DNA of 64,000 nt, taken from the NCBI GenBank assembly GCA_036560145.1, contig DATBRV010000020.1:20246-84245 (forward strand), given 5' to 3'. Under the pieces are notes generated by a model that searched no databases, was not told where the DNA came from, and worked only from the letters and a program-made list of their open reading frames with translations. This document shows positions 47,051 to 57,573 of the stretch, piece by piece; within the stretch, counting starts at the first letter, position 1; each line of letters starts with the position of its first letter. Both the position numbers and the translations under genes were made by a program. This DNA is from DATBRV01 sp036560145 (lineage in GTDB: Bacteria; Myxococcota_A; UBA9160; SMWR01).

Positions 47051-47269
47051 GTGACGGAAGGGCGCGACGAGCAGGGGCGGAGTGCGCGCCGCGAGGGAGC
47101 TGCCTACCAGGGGGCCCTGGAAGCCGTGTTCGCTCTCCTGATCGGCGCCGGCGCCGGCTACTGGGGCGATTCGAGCTTCGGCACCTCGCCCTGGCTGTTG
47201 CTGCTCGGCACCGCGCTCGGATTCACCACCTTCGTGGTGCGCCTGCTCCGCATGAGGCGACAGGAATAG
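47051..47269 (+). CDS. atpZ: AtpZ/AtpI-family membrane protein
   Basis: 72 residues, start GTG. A charged N-terminus is followed by two hydrophobic segments: LEAVFALLIGAGAGYWGDSS and SPWLLLLGTALGFTTFVVRL. This is the pattern of AtpZ, a small protein that accompanies F0 genes and has been linked to divalent cation transport and to assembly. It lies directly before atpI; the next ATG is 3 nt away. Confidence 0.8.
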   Translation: MTEGRDEQGRSARREGAAYQGALEAVFALLIGAGAGYWGDSSFGTSPWLLLLGTALGFTTFVVRLLRMRRQE

Positions 47270-47271
47270 GG

Positions 47272-47712
47272 ATGACGATCGATCCGATCGAACGCACGAA
47301 TCTGGCGCTCGGCGCCGGCGCGTTCGCGGCCTGCTGGTGGCTCGCGACGCCCGCCTTCGCGCTCAGCCTCGGCTTCGGCGCGCTGCTCGAAGCCGTCAAC
47401 TTCCGCGGCCTGCGCCGCAGCGCGCAGTTCCTGTTCTGGGGGCAGATCCAATCCGGGCGCGCCTGGTCGGGCGTGTTCGCGCTCCGCTTCGGGCTGCTCG
47501 TGATCGGGATCGGCTCGGCACTCGCCTTCGGCGCGGATCCCGTCGGCCTGCTCGTGGGCCTCTCGCTGATCATGCCCGCCGCGATCTTCGAGGCCTGGCG
47601 CGCCAGGCCGCCGATCGATCCCTCGGCGCCCGCGCTCGCCCCCGATGATCCCAGCTGGGACAACTGGAATCCCTGGCTCGCCCGCGAGCAAGAGCCGGCG
47701 GACGAGGACTAG
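47272..47712 (+). CDS. atpI: ATP synthase subunit I
   Basis: 146 residues with four hydrophobic segments (LALGAGAFAACWWLATPAFA, LSLGFGALLEAVNFRGLRRS, FALRFGLLVIGIGSALAFGA and LLVGLSLIMPAAIFEAWRA) and an acidic cytoplasmic tail. NFRGLRRS is typical. AtpI helps assemble the c-ring. The position before atpB supports the call. Confidence 0.82.
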   Translation: MTIDPIERTNLALGAGAFAACWWLATPAFALSLGFGALLEAVNFRGLRRSAQFLFWGQIQSGRAWSGVFALRFGLLVIGIGSALAFGADPVGLLVGLSLIMPAAIFEAWRARPPIDPSAPALAPDDPSWDNWNPWLAREQEPADED

Positions 47713-47715
47713 GCG

Positions 47716-48435
47716 TTGCTGTTCGAAACCATCGAGCATTGGACGGGCATCTACTGGTTCATCAACGCCGGCCTGGTGGCGGGAGGGATCCTGCTGTTTG
47801 CCGGCGTGCTGGTGCGCCGCAAGCTGGCGGGGCCGTCGGGCGGCGTGGTCCCCGACGAGGGCATCACGGTCCGCAACCTGTTCGAGGTGCTCGTCGAGTG
47901 GCTCGCGAACCTCTCGCGCGAGCGGATGGGGCCGGATTGGCGCAAGTACTTCCCGATCGTCGGCACCTTGTTCTTCTTCATCCTGGTGTCGAACCTGATG
48001 GGGCTGATCCCCGGGCTCGGCGGCGCCACCAGCAGCGCGAACACGACCTGGGCCTGCGCGGTGATCGCCTGGCTCGTCTACACCTGGGTCGGGATCGCCA
48101 AGCATGGCTTTGGCCGGTACCTGATCAAATTCATGGGGCCGAGTTTTTTCGAGCGCGAGATGTTCGGGAAGCACATCCATTTCCGGCTGCTGATCCCGAT
48201 CTTCTTTCCGCTCGAGATCCTGCTCGACCTCGCGCGCATGCTCACCCTGGCGGTGCGTCTGCTCGCGAACATGTTCGCGGACCACACCGTCATCGCCGTC
48301 TGGCTGTCGCTGGTTCCGATCGGCATCCCGGCCATCTTCATGGGGCTGGGTCTGGTGGTCAGCTTTCTCCAGGCGTTCGTTTTCTCTCTGCTCACCATGA
48401 TCTACATCGGCCTGGCGCTCGAGGAGCCTCACTGA
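47716..48435 (+). CDS. atpB: F0 ATP synthase a subunit
   Basis: 239 residues, start TTG at 47716. Five or six spans; the proton or ion pathway arginine lies in LTLAVRLLANMFADH (the conserved R-L-x-x-N-M). GLIPGLGGATSSANTTWACA and KFMGPSFFEREMFGKHIHF are also typical. It couples ion flow to c-ring rotation. Four nt from atpI. Confidence 0.96.
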   Translation: MLFETIEHWTGIYWFINAGLVAGGILLFAGVLVRRKLAGPSGGVVPDEGITVRNLFEVLVEWLANLSRERMGPDWRKYFPIVGTLFFFILVSNLMGLIPGLGGATSSANTTWACAVIAWLVYTWVGIAKHGFGRYLIKFMGPSFFEREMFGKHIHFRLLIPIFFPLEILLDLARMLTLAVRLLANMFADHTVIAVWLSLVPIGIPAIFMGLGLVVSFLQAFVFSLLTMIYIGLALEEPH

Positions 48436-48482
48436 GAGGCGCCCTCGTCGGCGGGCCCTTTTTCCATCCGAAGGAGTGATTC

Positions 48483-48803
48483 GTGACGCGTCATCTCGGG
48501 AAACTCGCCCTCTACACCCTGTGCTTCGTCCTGCTTCCGATGGTGGCCTTCGCCCAGGACGGCGGCTCGGGCGACGGCAGCTGGGGCTATGCCCTGGGCG
48601 CCGGCCTCGCGGTGGGCCTCGCCGGGCTCGGCTGCGGCATCGGCCAGGGGCTGACGGCCGGCAACACCACGGCGGGTATCGCGCGCAATCCGGGCGCCGC
48701 CCCCGCGATGTTCACGAACTTCATCCTCGGCATGGTGCTGATCGAGTCGATCGCGATCTACGGGCTGGTGATCGCGTTCCTGCTCCAGGGGAAGATCTCG
48801 TAA
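48483..48803 (+). CDS. atpE: F0 ATP synthase c subunit with signal-peptide-like extension
   Basis: 106 residues, start GTG with AAGGAG upstream. Residues 1-24 are a signal-like sequence (LYTLCFVLLPMVAFA). The hairpin follows: ALGAGLAVGLAGLGCGIGQG, loop IARNPGAAPA (with the R-Q/N-P turn) and MVLIESIAIYGLVIAFLL with the ion-binding E88. Q55, E88, S89 and Y93 have the spacing (33, +1, +5) of the sodium-binding ligands of the Ilyobacter c-ring (Q32, E65, S66, Y70). It ends the operon. Confidence 0.95.
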   Translation: MTRHLGKLALYTLCFVLLPMVAFAQDGGSGDGSWGYALGAGLAVGLAGLGCGIGQGLTAGNTTAGIARNPGAAPAMFTNFILGMVLIESIAIYGLVIAFLLQGKIS

Positions 48804-48818
48804 GACCTCTGGTCTTTT
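48802..48818 (+). terminator. Short terminator after atpE
   Basis: AAGACC-tct-GGTCTT followed by TT starts one base before the end of the atpE stop codon (TAA). Confidence 0.4.
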
Positions 48819-48827
48819 CGTTGAGTC

Positions 48828-48896
48828 GCCGGGCGGGAGCTCGACGCGGGCCTCACCCCGTATGTGTCCCACGTCGATACCGTGCTCCCGCCCGGC
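48828..48896 (+). terminator. Large inverted repeat downstream of the atp operon
   Basis: GCCGGGCGGGAGC (48828-48840) and GCTCCCGCCCGGC (48884-48896) are perfect 13-bp inverted arms. Nested TCGACG/CGTCGA arms and a CGGG...CCCG inner stem add to the structure. Only TTT follows. It may be a terminator or a structured RNA element. Confidence 0.5.
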
Positions 48897-49090
48897 GCCC
48901 CGTTTCCCGCCTTCCCCCGGTCCCGTTAAGAGGGGCGTGGCGGGGTGTGCCCGAAGGCACGCCAGACTCCCAGAGCAAGCGATGTGCCAGCCTCGCAAGG
49001 CGCGTTCGCCTCGAAATTGCGTCGTGCGAACGAGGACTTCCCTGACGAGCTCGCGAGCGCTCTCGCGCCGGCGTGACCGCTCGTCTACAG
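48897..49090. other. Gene-free structured stretch before tmk
   Basis: About 190 bp with no credible gene. Short hairpins are visible: GTGTGCC-cgaa-GGCACGC near 48937-48954 and CGTTCGC...GCGAACG near 49000-49030. I could not match it to 6S RNA, tmRNA, SRP RNA or RNase P RNA motifs by eye. Confidence 0.4.
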
Positions 49091-49097
49091 CTTGCCC

Positions 49098-49706
49098 GTG
49101 AACCGCGGGCGACTGATCGCGTTCGAAGGCCTCGACGGCTGCGGCAAGTCCACCCAGATCTCCCGGCTGGCCGAATCCCTGCGCAAGGCCGGCCACGATC
49201 CGGTCGTCACTGCCGAGCCCACCCAGGGCGAGTACGGACGCCGGATCCGGGCGATGGCGAGCGGCGGCGCCCCAGCCGTCGCGCCCGCGGAAGAGCTGCG
49301 CTGGTTCGTCGAGGACCGGCGCGAGCACGTGGCGGGCTGCATCGCGCCCGCGCTCGCCGCCGGCCGCCACGTGCTGACGGACCGCTACTTCCTCTCGACG
49401 GTTGCCTATCAGGGGGCGAACGGCCTCGACGCGGCGCGCATCCTGGCGGAGTCCGAGGCCGAGTTCCCGATCCCGGATCTCGTGCTCCTGCTCGAGCTCG
49501 ACGTCGAGACCGCGCTCGCCCGCGTGCACACGCGCGGCGCCCGCGTCGAGGGCGTCTTCGAGGCGCAGGGCCGGCTCGAGCGGGTGGCGCAGATCTTCCG
49601 CTCGCTCGAACGCGCCTACATCACCCGGCTCGACGCGAGCGGCAACGCCGACGCCGTGGCCCTCGCGATCGCCGCCGAGGTGCGCGAGCAGCTCGATCTC
49701 CCCTGA
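49098..49706 (+). CDS. tmk: Thymidylate kinase
   Basis: 202 residues. P-loop FEGLDGCGKSTQ at the start, DR-motif LTDRYFLSTVAYQGANGLDA and the lid region TRGARVEGVFEAQGRLERVA. It phosphorylates dTMP to dTDP for DNA synthesis. The start is taken as GTG 49098; a TTG at 49092 is in frame. 20 nt before the methyltransferase gene. Confidence 0.95.
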   Translation: MNRGRLIAFEGLDGCGKSTQISRLAESLRKAGHDPVVTAEPTQGEYGRRIRAMASGGAPAVAPAEELRWFVEDRREHVAGCIAPALAAGRHVLTDRYFLSTVAYQGANGLDAARILAESEAEFPIPDLVLLLELDVETALARVHTRGARVEGVFEAQGRLERVAQIFRSLERAYITRLDASGNADAVALAIAAEVREQLDLP

Positions 49707-49726
49707 CGCCCATCGAGGAGTGGCCG

Positions 49727-50809
49727 ATGCCGCAGCCCCCCGCCCCGCTCGATCCCGAGAAGCTCAAGAGCTACGCCAAGCTCGTCTTCGGCGCGCTGGG
49801 CGGAGCCATGACCTCCGCCATGATCTACCTCGGCGATCGGCTCGGGCTCTACCGCGCGCTCGCGGGCGGCCCGCCGGTGACGAGCGCCGAGCTCGCCGGC
49901 AAGACCGGCCTCTCGGAGCGCTGGCTGCGCGAGTGGCTGCACGCGCAGGGCGCCGCCGGCGTGCTCGTCCACCACGGCGAGGGCCGCTTCGGGCTCTCGA
50001 CCGAAGGCGAGGCCGTGCTCGCGAACGAGAACCATCCCGCCTTCGGCGCCGGCTTCTTCTCGCAGCTGCCGCAGCTGGTCGGGGTGGCGGAGCGGCTGCC
50101 CGAGGCGTTCCAGACCGGGATCGGGCTTCCCTATGACGCGTTCGGGCCCGAGGGCGCGCGCGGCGTCGAGCGCGGTCTCGCGCCCTGGTTCCGGGCGCTG
50201 CTGGTGCCGTTCGTGCTCCCAAGGGTTGGCGACGTGGTGGCGCGCCTGCGCGCCGGAGCCGCCGCGGCCGATGTCGGCTGCGGCGGGGGCGTCGCGCTGC
50301 TCGAAATGGCGAAGGCCTTCCCGGGCTCGCAGTTCCACGGCTACGACATCTCGCAGCACGCGCTCGCGCGCGCCGAGGAGAACCGCCGCGCCGCCGGCGT
50401 CTCGAACGCCAGCTTCCATGACGCGGCGCGCGATCCCCTGCCCGGCGACGCGCGCTTCGCGTTCGTGACCAGCTTCGACTGCCTGCACGACATGACGGAT
50501 CCGGCCTCCGTGATGCGCCGGATCCGCGGCGCGCTGGCGCCGGACGGCACCTGGCTGATCGCCGACATCAAGGCGCACGGCAGCTACCAGGAGAACGTCG
50601 AGAAGAACCCGATGGCCGCCATGATGTACGGCACCTCGGTGATCTCCTGCATGTCCTCCGCGCTCTCCGAGCCCGGCGGCCTCGGCCTCGGCACGCTCGG
50701 CTTCCCGGAGGAGCTGGCGCGCAAGATGACGCGCGAGGCCGGCTTCACCCGCTTCGAGCCCCTCGACCTTGGGCACCCGGTGAACGCGTTCTACCTGGTG
50801 AGGCCCTGA
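49727..50809 (+). CDS. SAM-dependent methyltransferase with N-terminal winged helix
   Basis: 360 residues. The N-terminal part (TSAELAGKTGLSERWLREWL and HHGEGRFGLSTEGEAVLA) is a winged-helix dimer domain of the O-methyltransferase type. The C-terminal part has motif I, ADVGCGGGVALLEMAKAFPG, and then YDISQHALARAEE. YGTSVISCMSSALSEPGGLG near the end is a mark of the Rv2258c-like group of uncharacterised methyltransferases. The substrate is unknown. No linked genes indicate a pathway. Confidence 0.8.
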   Translation: MPQPPAPLDPEKLKSYAKLVFGALGGAMTSAMIYLGDRLGLYRALAGGPPVTSAELAGKTGLSERWLREWLHAQGAAGVLVHHGEGRFGLSTEGEAVLANENHPAFGAGFFSQLPQLVGVAERLPEAFQTGIGLPYDAFGPEGARGVERGLAPWFRALLVPFVLPRVGDVVARLRAGAAAADVGCGGGVALLEMAKAFPGSQFHGYDISQHALARAEENRRAAGVSNASFHDAARDPLPGDARFAFVTSFDCLHDMTDPASVMRRIRGALAPDGTWLIADIKAHGSYQENVEKNPMAAMMYGTSVISCMSSALSEPGGLGLGTLGFPEELARKMTREAGFTRFEPLDLGHPVNAFYLVRP

Positions 50810-50849
50810 GCCAGGCTATCCTTCCGATCCCATCACGCAGGAGCACCCC

Positions 50850-51470
50850 ATGGGCGACCCCCACGAGATCCGCGACCTCGACGGATTGCGGCGTATCATC
50901 GGACCGCCGATTCCGGGCCTCGACCTGAAGAACCAGGGCACGATCTCCGAAGAGGCGCGCGCCTACATCGAGCGCTCGCCCTTCCTGGTGCTCGCGACCA
51001 CGGACGCCGAGGGGCGCCTCGACGCGTCGCCGAAGGGCGACGAGCCGGGCTTCTGTCTGATCGAGGACGAACGCACGCTCGTGATCCCCGATCGCCCGGG
51101 CAACAAGCTGGTCTACGGGCTCCAGAACATCCTCGCCCAGCCGCGCGTCGGCGTGATCTTCATGCTGCCCGGCACGCCGGAGACCGTGCGCGTGAACGGC
51201 ACGGCTACCCTCAGTGCCGATCCCGAGCTGCTGGCGCGCCTCGCGGCGCGCGGGAAGCCGGCGCTGCTGGCGATCCGCGTGCACGTCGAGGAGTGCTTCC
51301 ACCACTGCGCCAAGGCCTTCATCCGCTCGAAGCTGTGGAAGCCCGAGAGCTGGCAGGAGCGCCTGAAGATCTCCTTCGGGGCGATGGCCGTGAAGCGGAT
51401 GAAGCTGGGCGAAGACGTCGCCGCGAAGTTCGACGCCGCGGTCGAAGACGACTACCGGAACAATCTCTAG
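50850..51470 (+). CDS. PPOX-class flavin or F420-type oxidoreductase family protein
   Basis: 206 residues. A split-beta-barrel pyridoxamine-phosphate-oxidase fold: FLVLATTDAEGRLDASPKGD, LVIPDRPGNKLVYGLQNILA, VGVIFMLPGTPETVRVNGTA. GKPALLAIRVHVEECFHHCA near the C-terminus, with SKLWKPESW, is typical of the MSMEG_1061 subgroup, which uses FMN or F420. The reaction is unknown. The start has AGGAGCACCCC upstream. Confidence 0.82.
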   Translation: MGDPHEIRDLDGLRRIIGPPIPGLDLKNQGTISEEARAYIERSPFLVLATTDAEGRLDASPKGDEPGFCLIEDERTLVIPDRPGNKLVYGLQNILAQPRVGVIFMLPGTPETVRVNGTATLSADPELLARLAARGKPALLAIRVHVEECFHHCAKAFIRSKLWKPESWQERLKISFGAMAVKRMKLGEDVAAKFDAAVEDDYRNNL

Positions 51471-51503
51471 CGCCTCTGGCCTCCGGCCGCGCCCGACGGG
51501 CCG

Positions 51504-51517
51504 GGCCCCCGGGGGCC
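51504..51517 (+). terminator. GC palindrome after the PPOX gene
   Basis: GGCCCCCGGGGGCC is a perfect 14-bp palindrome, too short of loop to fold alone, flanked by GCCCGACGGGC. Weak evidence for a terminator. Confidence 0.25.
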
Positions 51518-51604
51518 GCCTTCCAGGTAGACATTCCGGCGCGTCGGGCTCAAGATGACACCACGCCGGAGCGGCGAGTCTGGCTCTGGCTGGGATGACC
51601 TTGC

Positions 51605-52228
51605 ATGAGAATCGCGACCTGCGACGGCAAGGTTTTCGCCGCGGGCTTGCTGGCCATGCTCGCTGCCGGCCCAAACCCTGCCTTCGCCGACGATCTCACC
51701 AGCGCGAGCTACCGCCTGCGCGCCATCCACGTCGAGAGCCTCGGCCCGGCCTGGCTGTTCGACGGCAGCGTTCGACGCAGCGGCGTCTCCTCGGGCCAGC
51801 CCGAGGCGATCGGGCCCGGTAGCGCGAGCGGAGGTCTCGCGGGTGCGTGGCCGGGATTCTGGCCGATCGTGGCCGGAGACCTCCCCTCCGTCGATCTCGA
51901 CGGCGACGGCGTCGCGAACGCGTTCGACGCCGACGATGACGGCGACGGGCTCCCGGACAGCGCGGAGTCGAACACCGGCATTCTCGTGTCGGACCAGGAC
52001 ACGGGCACGGATCCACTCGATCCGGACAGCGACGGCGATGGCTTCGAAGACGGCACCGAGCTGGTCGCCGGAACCGACCCGAACGATCCCAACTCGCACC
52101 CCCCGCTGCCGGCGCCAGTGCCATTCCTCTCGGGGCCCGGCCTCGCCGCGCTCGCGGCCGGCCTGGCGGGAATCGCGTACCGGCAGCTTCGACGGAGGAG
52201 AGACGATGACGACGATTCGACGGCTTGA
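51605..52228 (+). CDS. Secreted calcium-binding-repeat protein with C-terminal sorting anchor
   Basis: 207 residues: signal peptide (1-28), then the pattern SGQPEA (63-68) ... PGFWP (83-87), which I recall from exported proteins with PEP-CTERM-like tails. Next are thrombospondin type 3 repeats (97-162, e.g. DLDGDGVANAFDADDDGDG and PDSDGDGFEDGTEL-like DPDSDGDGFEDGTELV). The C-terminus is tripartite: PVPFLSGPGL, a hydrophobic span (AALAAGLAGIAY) and RQLRRRR. Such tails direct surface sorting by exosortase-type or related enzymes. The next gene overlaps by 23 nt. The role is unknown. Confidence 0.7.
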   Translation: MRIATCDGKVFAAGLLAMLAAGPNPAFADDLTSASYRLRAIHVESLGPAWLFDGSVRRSGVSSGQPEAIGPGSASGGLAGAWPGFWPIVAGDLPSVDLDGDGVANAFDADDDGDGLPDSAESNTGILVSDQDTGTDPLDPDSDGDGFEDGTELVAGTDPNDPNSHPPLPAPVPFLSGPGLAALAAGLAGIAYRQLRRRRDDDDDSTA

Positions 52229-53555
52229 CCGCAGCCTCGCCTCGGGCCTCGCGGTGCTCGCAGTTCTCTCCTGCACGCTCGCCCTCCCGGCGTTGGGGCA
52301 GGTTCCGGGCCGCGTGAACTTCCAGGGCCTGCTCCTCGACAGCGCGGGGGAGCCGGTCACCGGGACGGTGACGCTCCAGCTCGAGCTCTTCTCGGCGGCG
52401 AGCGGCGGGTCGCCGCTCTGGACCGAGACACATTCCTCCGTGTCGGTGACCGACGGCATCTACGACGTCGTGCTGGGGTCGCTGACTCCGCTCACCCCCG
52501 CGCTCTTCTCGGCCTCGCCGCGCTATCTCCAGGTGACGATCGACGGCCAGCTGCTGAGCCCGCGCCGGGAGTTCGTCGCCGTGCCGTTCGCCTTGCAGGC
52601 CGAGAACGCGAACACGGCGACGACGGCCAGCAACGCCCAGAACGTGGGGGGCGTCTCGGCCGACTTCGTGGGGCAGTCCTACCAGTACGGCGACTTCGAC
52701 GGGAACGGCCTGGCCAATGCGCACGCGGCGGAGGGCCTCGCCGACGCCGATGGCGACGGGGTCGCCAACTTCGTCGACGCGGACAACGACAGCGACGGTC
52801 TGGGAGACGCGATCGAGGTGGGGCAGGGCTCCAACCCGAACCTGGTCACACCGACCATCGGCTCCTTCTCGCCTGCCAATTTGCTGGAGCAGGCGTCGGC
52901 AACCGTGACGGTGACGGGCACGAACTTCGACGAGCCCGGCCTCGCCGTCGTCTTCGGAAGCCAGACCCCCACCCCCACGAACCTGACACCGACGAGCTTC
53001 CAGGTCAGCGTGGGACCGCAGTCGGCCGCAGCTGCAACGGTCGTGGTCTCGCTCGGAAACGGCGAATCCGACCAGGGCAGCTTCGTCTTCCGGCGGCGCG
53101 TCACCGCATTCGTGACCTCGACGACGTACAACGGGATCCTGGGAGGCCTCGAAGGTGCCGACGCCCAGTGCCAGGCGCGTGCAACCGCGGGAGGACTCGC
53201 GGGCACGTTCTTCGCCTGGATCATCGCAGGTGGGGAAAACACCCGGACCACGAACCAGTGGCCCGCGGAAGCGGTCTTCGATCTCGTGAACGGGGTTCAG
53301 TTCGCGAGCAACTTCAACACCCTCTTCAACAGCACCGTCCACACGCCGCCCCTCGCCCTGGACGAGCTCGGGAGCCCGGTCTCAGGGCGTGCCTGGACCG
53401 GCATGTTCATGAGCAGCTGTGAGGACTGGACTTCTGCCGCTGCGGGCACGGGGGGTTCGACCGGCGCCGTGAACCTCAATGGTTGGAACTGGAAGCAAGG
53501 CGGCGGAGAGCAGCTATGCAACACCTCCCAGCATCTCTACTGCTTCGAGCAGTGA
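52206..53555 (+). CDS. Secreted multidomain protein: TSP3, IPT/TIG and DUF1554-like lectin domains
   Basis: 449 residues. Signal peptide (1-32), a beta-rich domain (33-155; QVPGRVNFQGLLLDSAGEPV and SVTDGIYDVVLGS), a TSP3 calcium repeat (161-205; DADGDGVANFVDADNDSDG), an IPT/TIG domain (214-298; PTIGSFSPANLLEQA) and a C-terminal domain (299-449) with FVTSTTYNGILGGLEGADAQ, CQARA and a terminal YCFEQ. Its cysteines and motifs match the DUF1554 domain found in leptospiral and deltaproteobacterial surface proteins, a lectin-like fold. An extracellular or surface binding role is likely. The ATG lies inside the previous gene. Confidence 0.75.
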   Translation: MTTIRRLDRSLASGLAVLAVLSCTLALPALGQVPGRVNFQGLLLDSAGEPVTGTVTLQLELFSAASGGSPLWTETHSSVSVTDGIYDVVLGSLTPLTPALFSASPRYLQVTIDGQLLSPRREFVAVPFALQAENANTATTASNAQNVGGVSADFVGQSYQYGDFDGNGLANAHAAEGLADADGDGVANFVDADNDSDGLGDAIEVGQGSNPNLVTPTIGSFSPANLLEQASATVTVTGTNFDEPGLAVVFGSQTPTPTNLTPTSFQVSVGPQSAAAATVVVSLGNGESDQGSFVFRRRVTAFVTSTTYNGILGGLEGADAQCQARATAGGLAGTFFAWIIAGGENTRTTNQWPAEAVFDLVNGVQFASNFNTLFNSTVHTPPLALDELGSPVSGRAWTGMFMSSCEDWTSAAAGTGGSTGAVNLNGWNWKQGGGEQLCNTSQHLYCFEQ

Positions 53556-53559
53556 CGCG

Positions 53560-56396
<2,837 letters not shown>

Positions 56397-56400
<4 letters not shown>

Positions 56401-57440
56401 GGCGTGCCCGTTTCCTCCGTCGACTCCTCGCCTTCCTTCGCCCCGCTCAGCGCCCCGCCGCTCAGCCGGGCCGCGTCGGCGAAGTAGCCGCGCCGCTCGA
56501 TGTAGCTATTGGCGCGCAGCTGGTCCATCCACTTGCGGTATTCCTCGGCGACCTTCACTTCGAAGGCCTGCTGCTCGAGCATGGGCTTGGCCGCTTCGAA
56601 GGTGACGGGGATCCACTCGCGCCGCTCGACCAGTTGCATCAGGCCGCAGCCGAAGGGGAGCTCGATCACGCTCGTCACGCCGCCGGGCTGGAGCGGCGCC
56701 AGCGCTTCCAGCATCCAGGGCGCCATGCTGTCGCGGTGGATCCAGCCGATGTCGCCGCCGTCCATCGGCGCCACCGCGGAGATCTCCTTCGCCACGGTTT
56801 CGAAGGGCGTCCCCGCCCGGATGCGCGCCTCCGCGGCGCCCGCGATCCGGCAGGCCTCCGCCGCGTCGCGGCCCGCCTCCGGGCCGAATACCACCAGGAT
56901 CTGCCGCACGTGGACCGTCTCGCCGCCCGCCGGCTGCTTCGCGTACTGCTCCGCGTAGAGGCGCTTCAGGTCGTCCTCTTCCAGGTTCACCTTGGAGGCG
57001 ATCATGGTCTGCACCACCTTGCGTCGCTCGATCTCGTGCTTGATCTGCTCGCGGTACTCCTTGTAGGTGATGTCGTGCGAGCTGACGCTCGCCTGGAGCT
57101 GTTCGACCGTCAGCCCGTTCTCCTTGGCGATGCCTTCGATCGCCTTGTCGATGTCCGCGTCGCTCGCGACCAGCTCGGATTGCTTCACCACGCGCGCGAG
57201 CAGGTGGCCCTCGATCAGCTCCTCGAGCGCGCTGGCGCGCACCTTCGCGATCTCGGAGTCGGGCGCCCCGCCGGCCTTCAATTGATTGGTCATCGATCGC
57301 GAGGCGTGCATCACCTCGGAGACCAGCACGATGTCGCTGCCGACCTGGGCGGCGATGCCGTCGACGAGCTCTTCGGCGGCGCCCGCGGCGCCCGCCGTGA
57401 AGCACGCGAGGATCAGGATCGCGAGCAGATGCCTGAGCAT
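56397..57440 (-). CDS. SurA-like periplasmic peptidyl-prolyl isomerase
   Basis: 347 residues. Signal peptide (LRHLLAILILACFTAGAAGA), then a SurA N-like chaperone region (VDGIAAQVGSDIVLVSEVMH ... LEELIEGHLLARVVKQS). A parvulin domain covers about residues 180-290 (VHVRQILVVFGPE, AGTPFETVAKEISA, GGDIGWIHRDSMAPWMLEAL, VIELPFGCGLMQLVERRE). It helps outer-membrane proteins fold. The ATG at 57440 has GGAGGAGCC directly upstream. Cotranscribed with uvrA by overlap. The C-tail is Glu/Ser-rich. Confidence 0.87.
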
Positions 57441-57573
57441 GGCTCCTCCCGGGTCGGCTGGGGCCCTCGCTGCGGTCCGCGAAGATAGCCCGGCGAGCGC
57501 GGCCGCACGACGCGCGCCTGCTCGGCTACGCTCGCGCGCTGCGAATGCAGCGGCGCCAGCGAAGGGGAAGCCA

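Noticed and set aside
48897..49090. 6S RNA, tmRNA, SRP RNA or RNase P RNA gene
   Set aside because: None of the conserved motifs of these RNAs can be recognised, so no named RNA is claimed.
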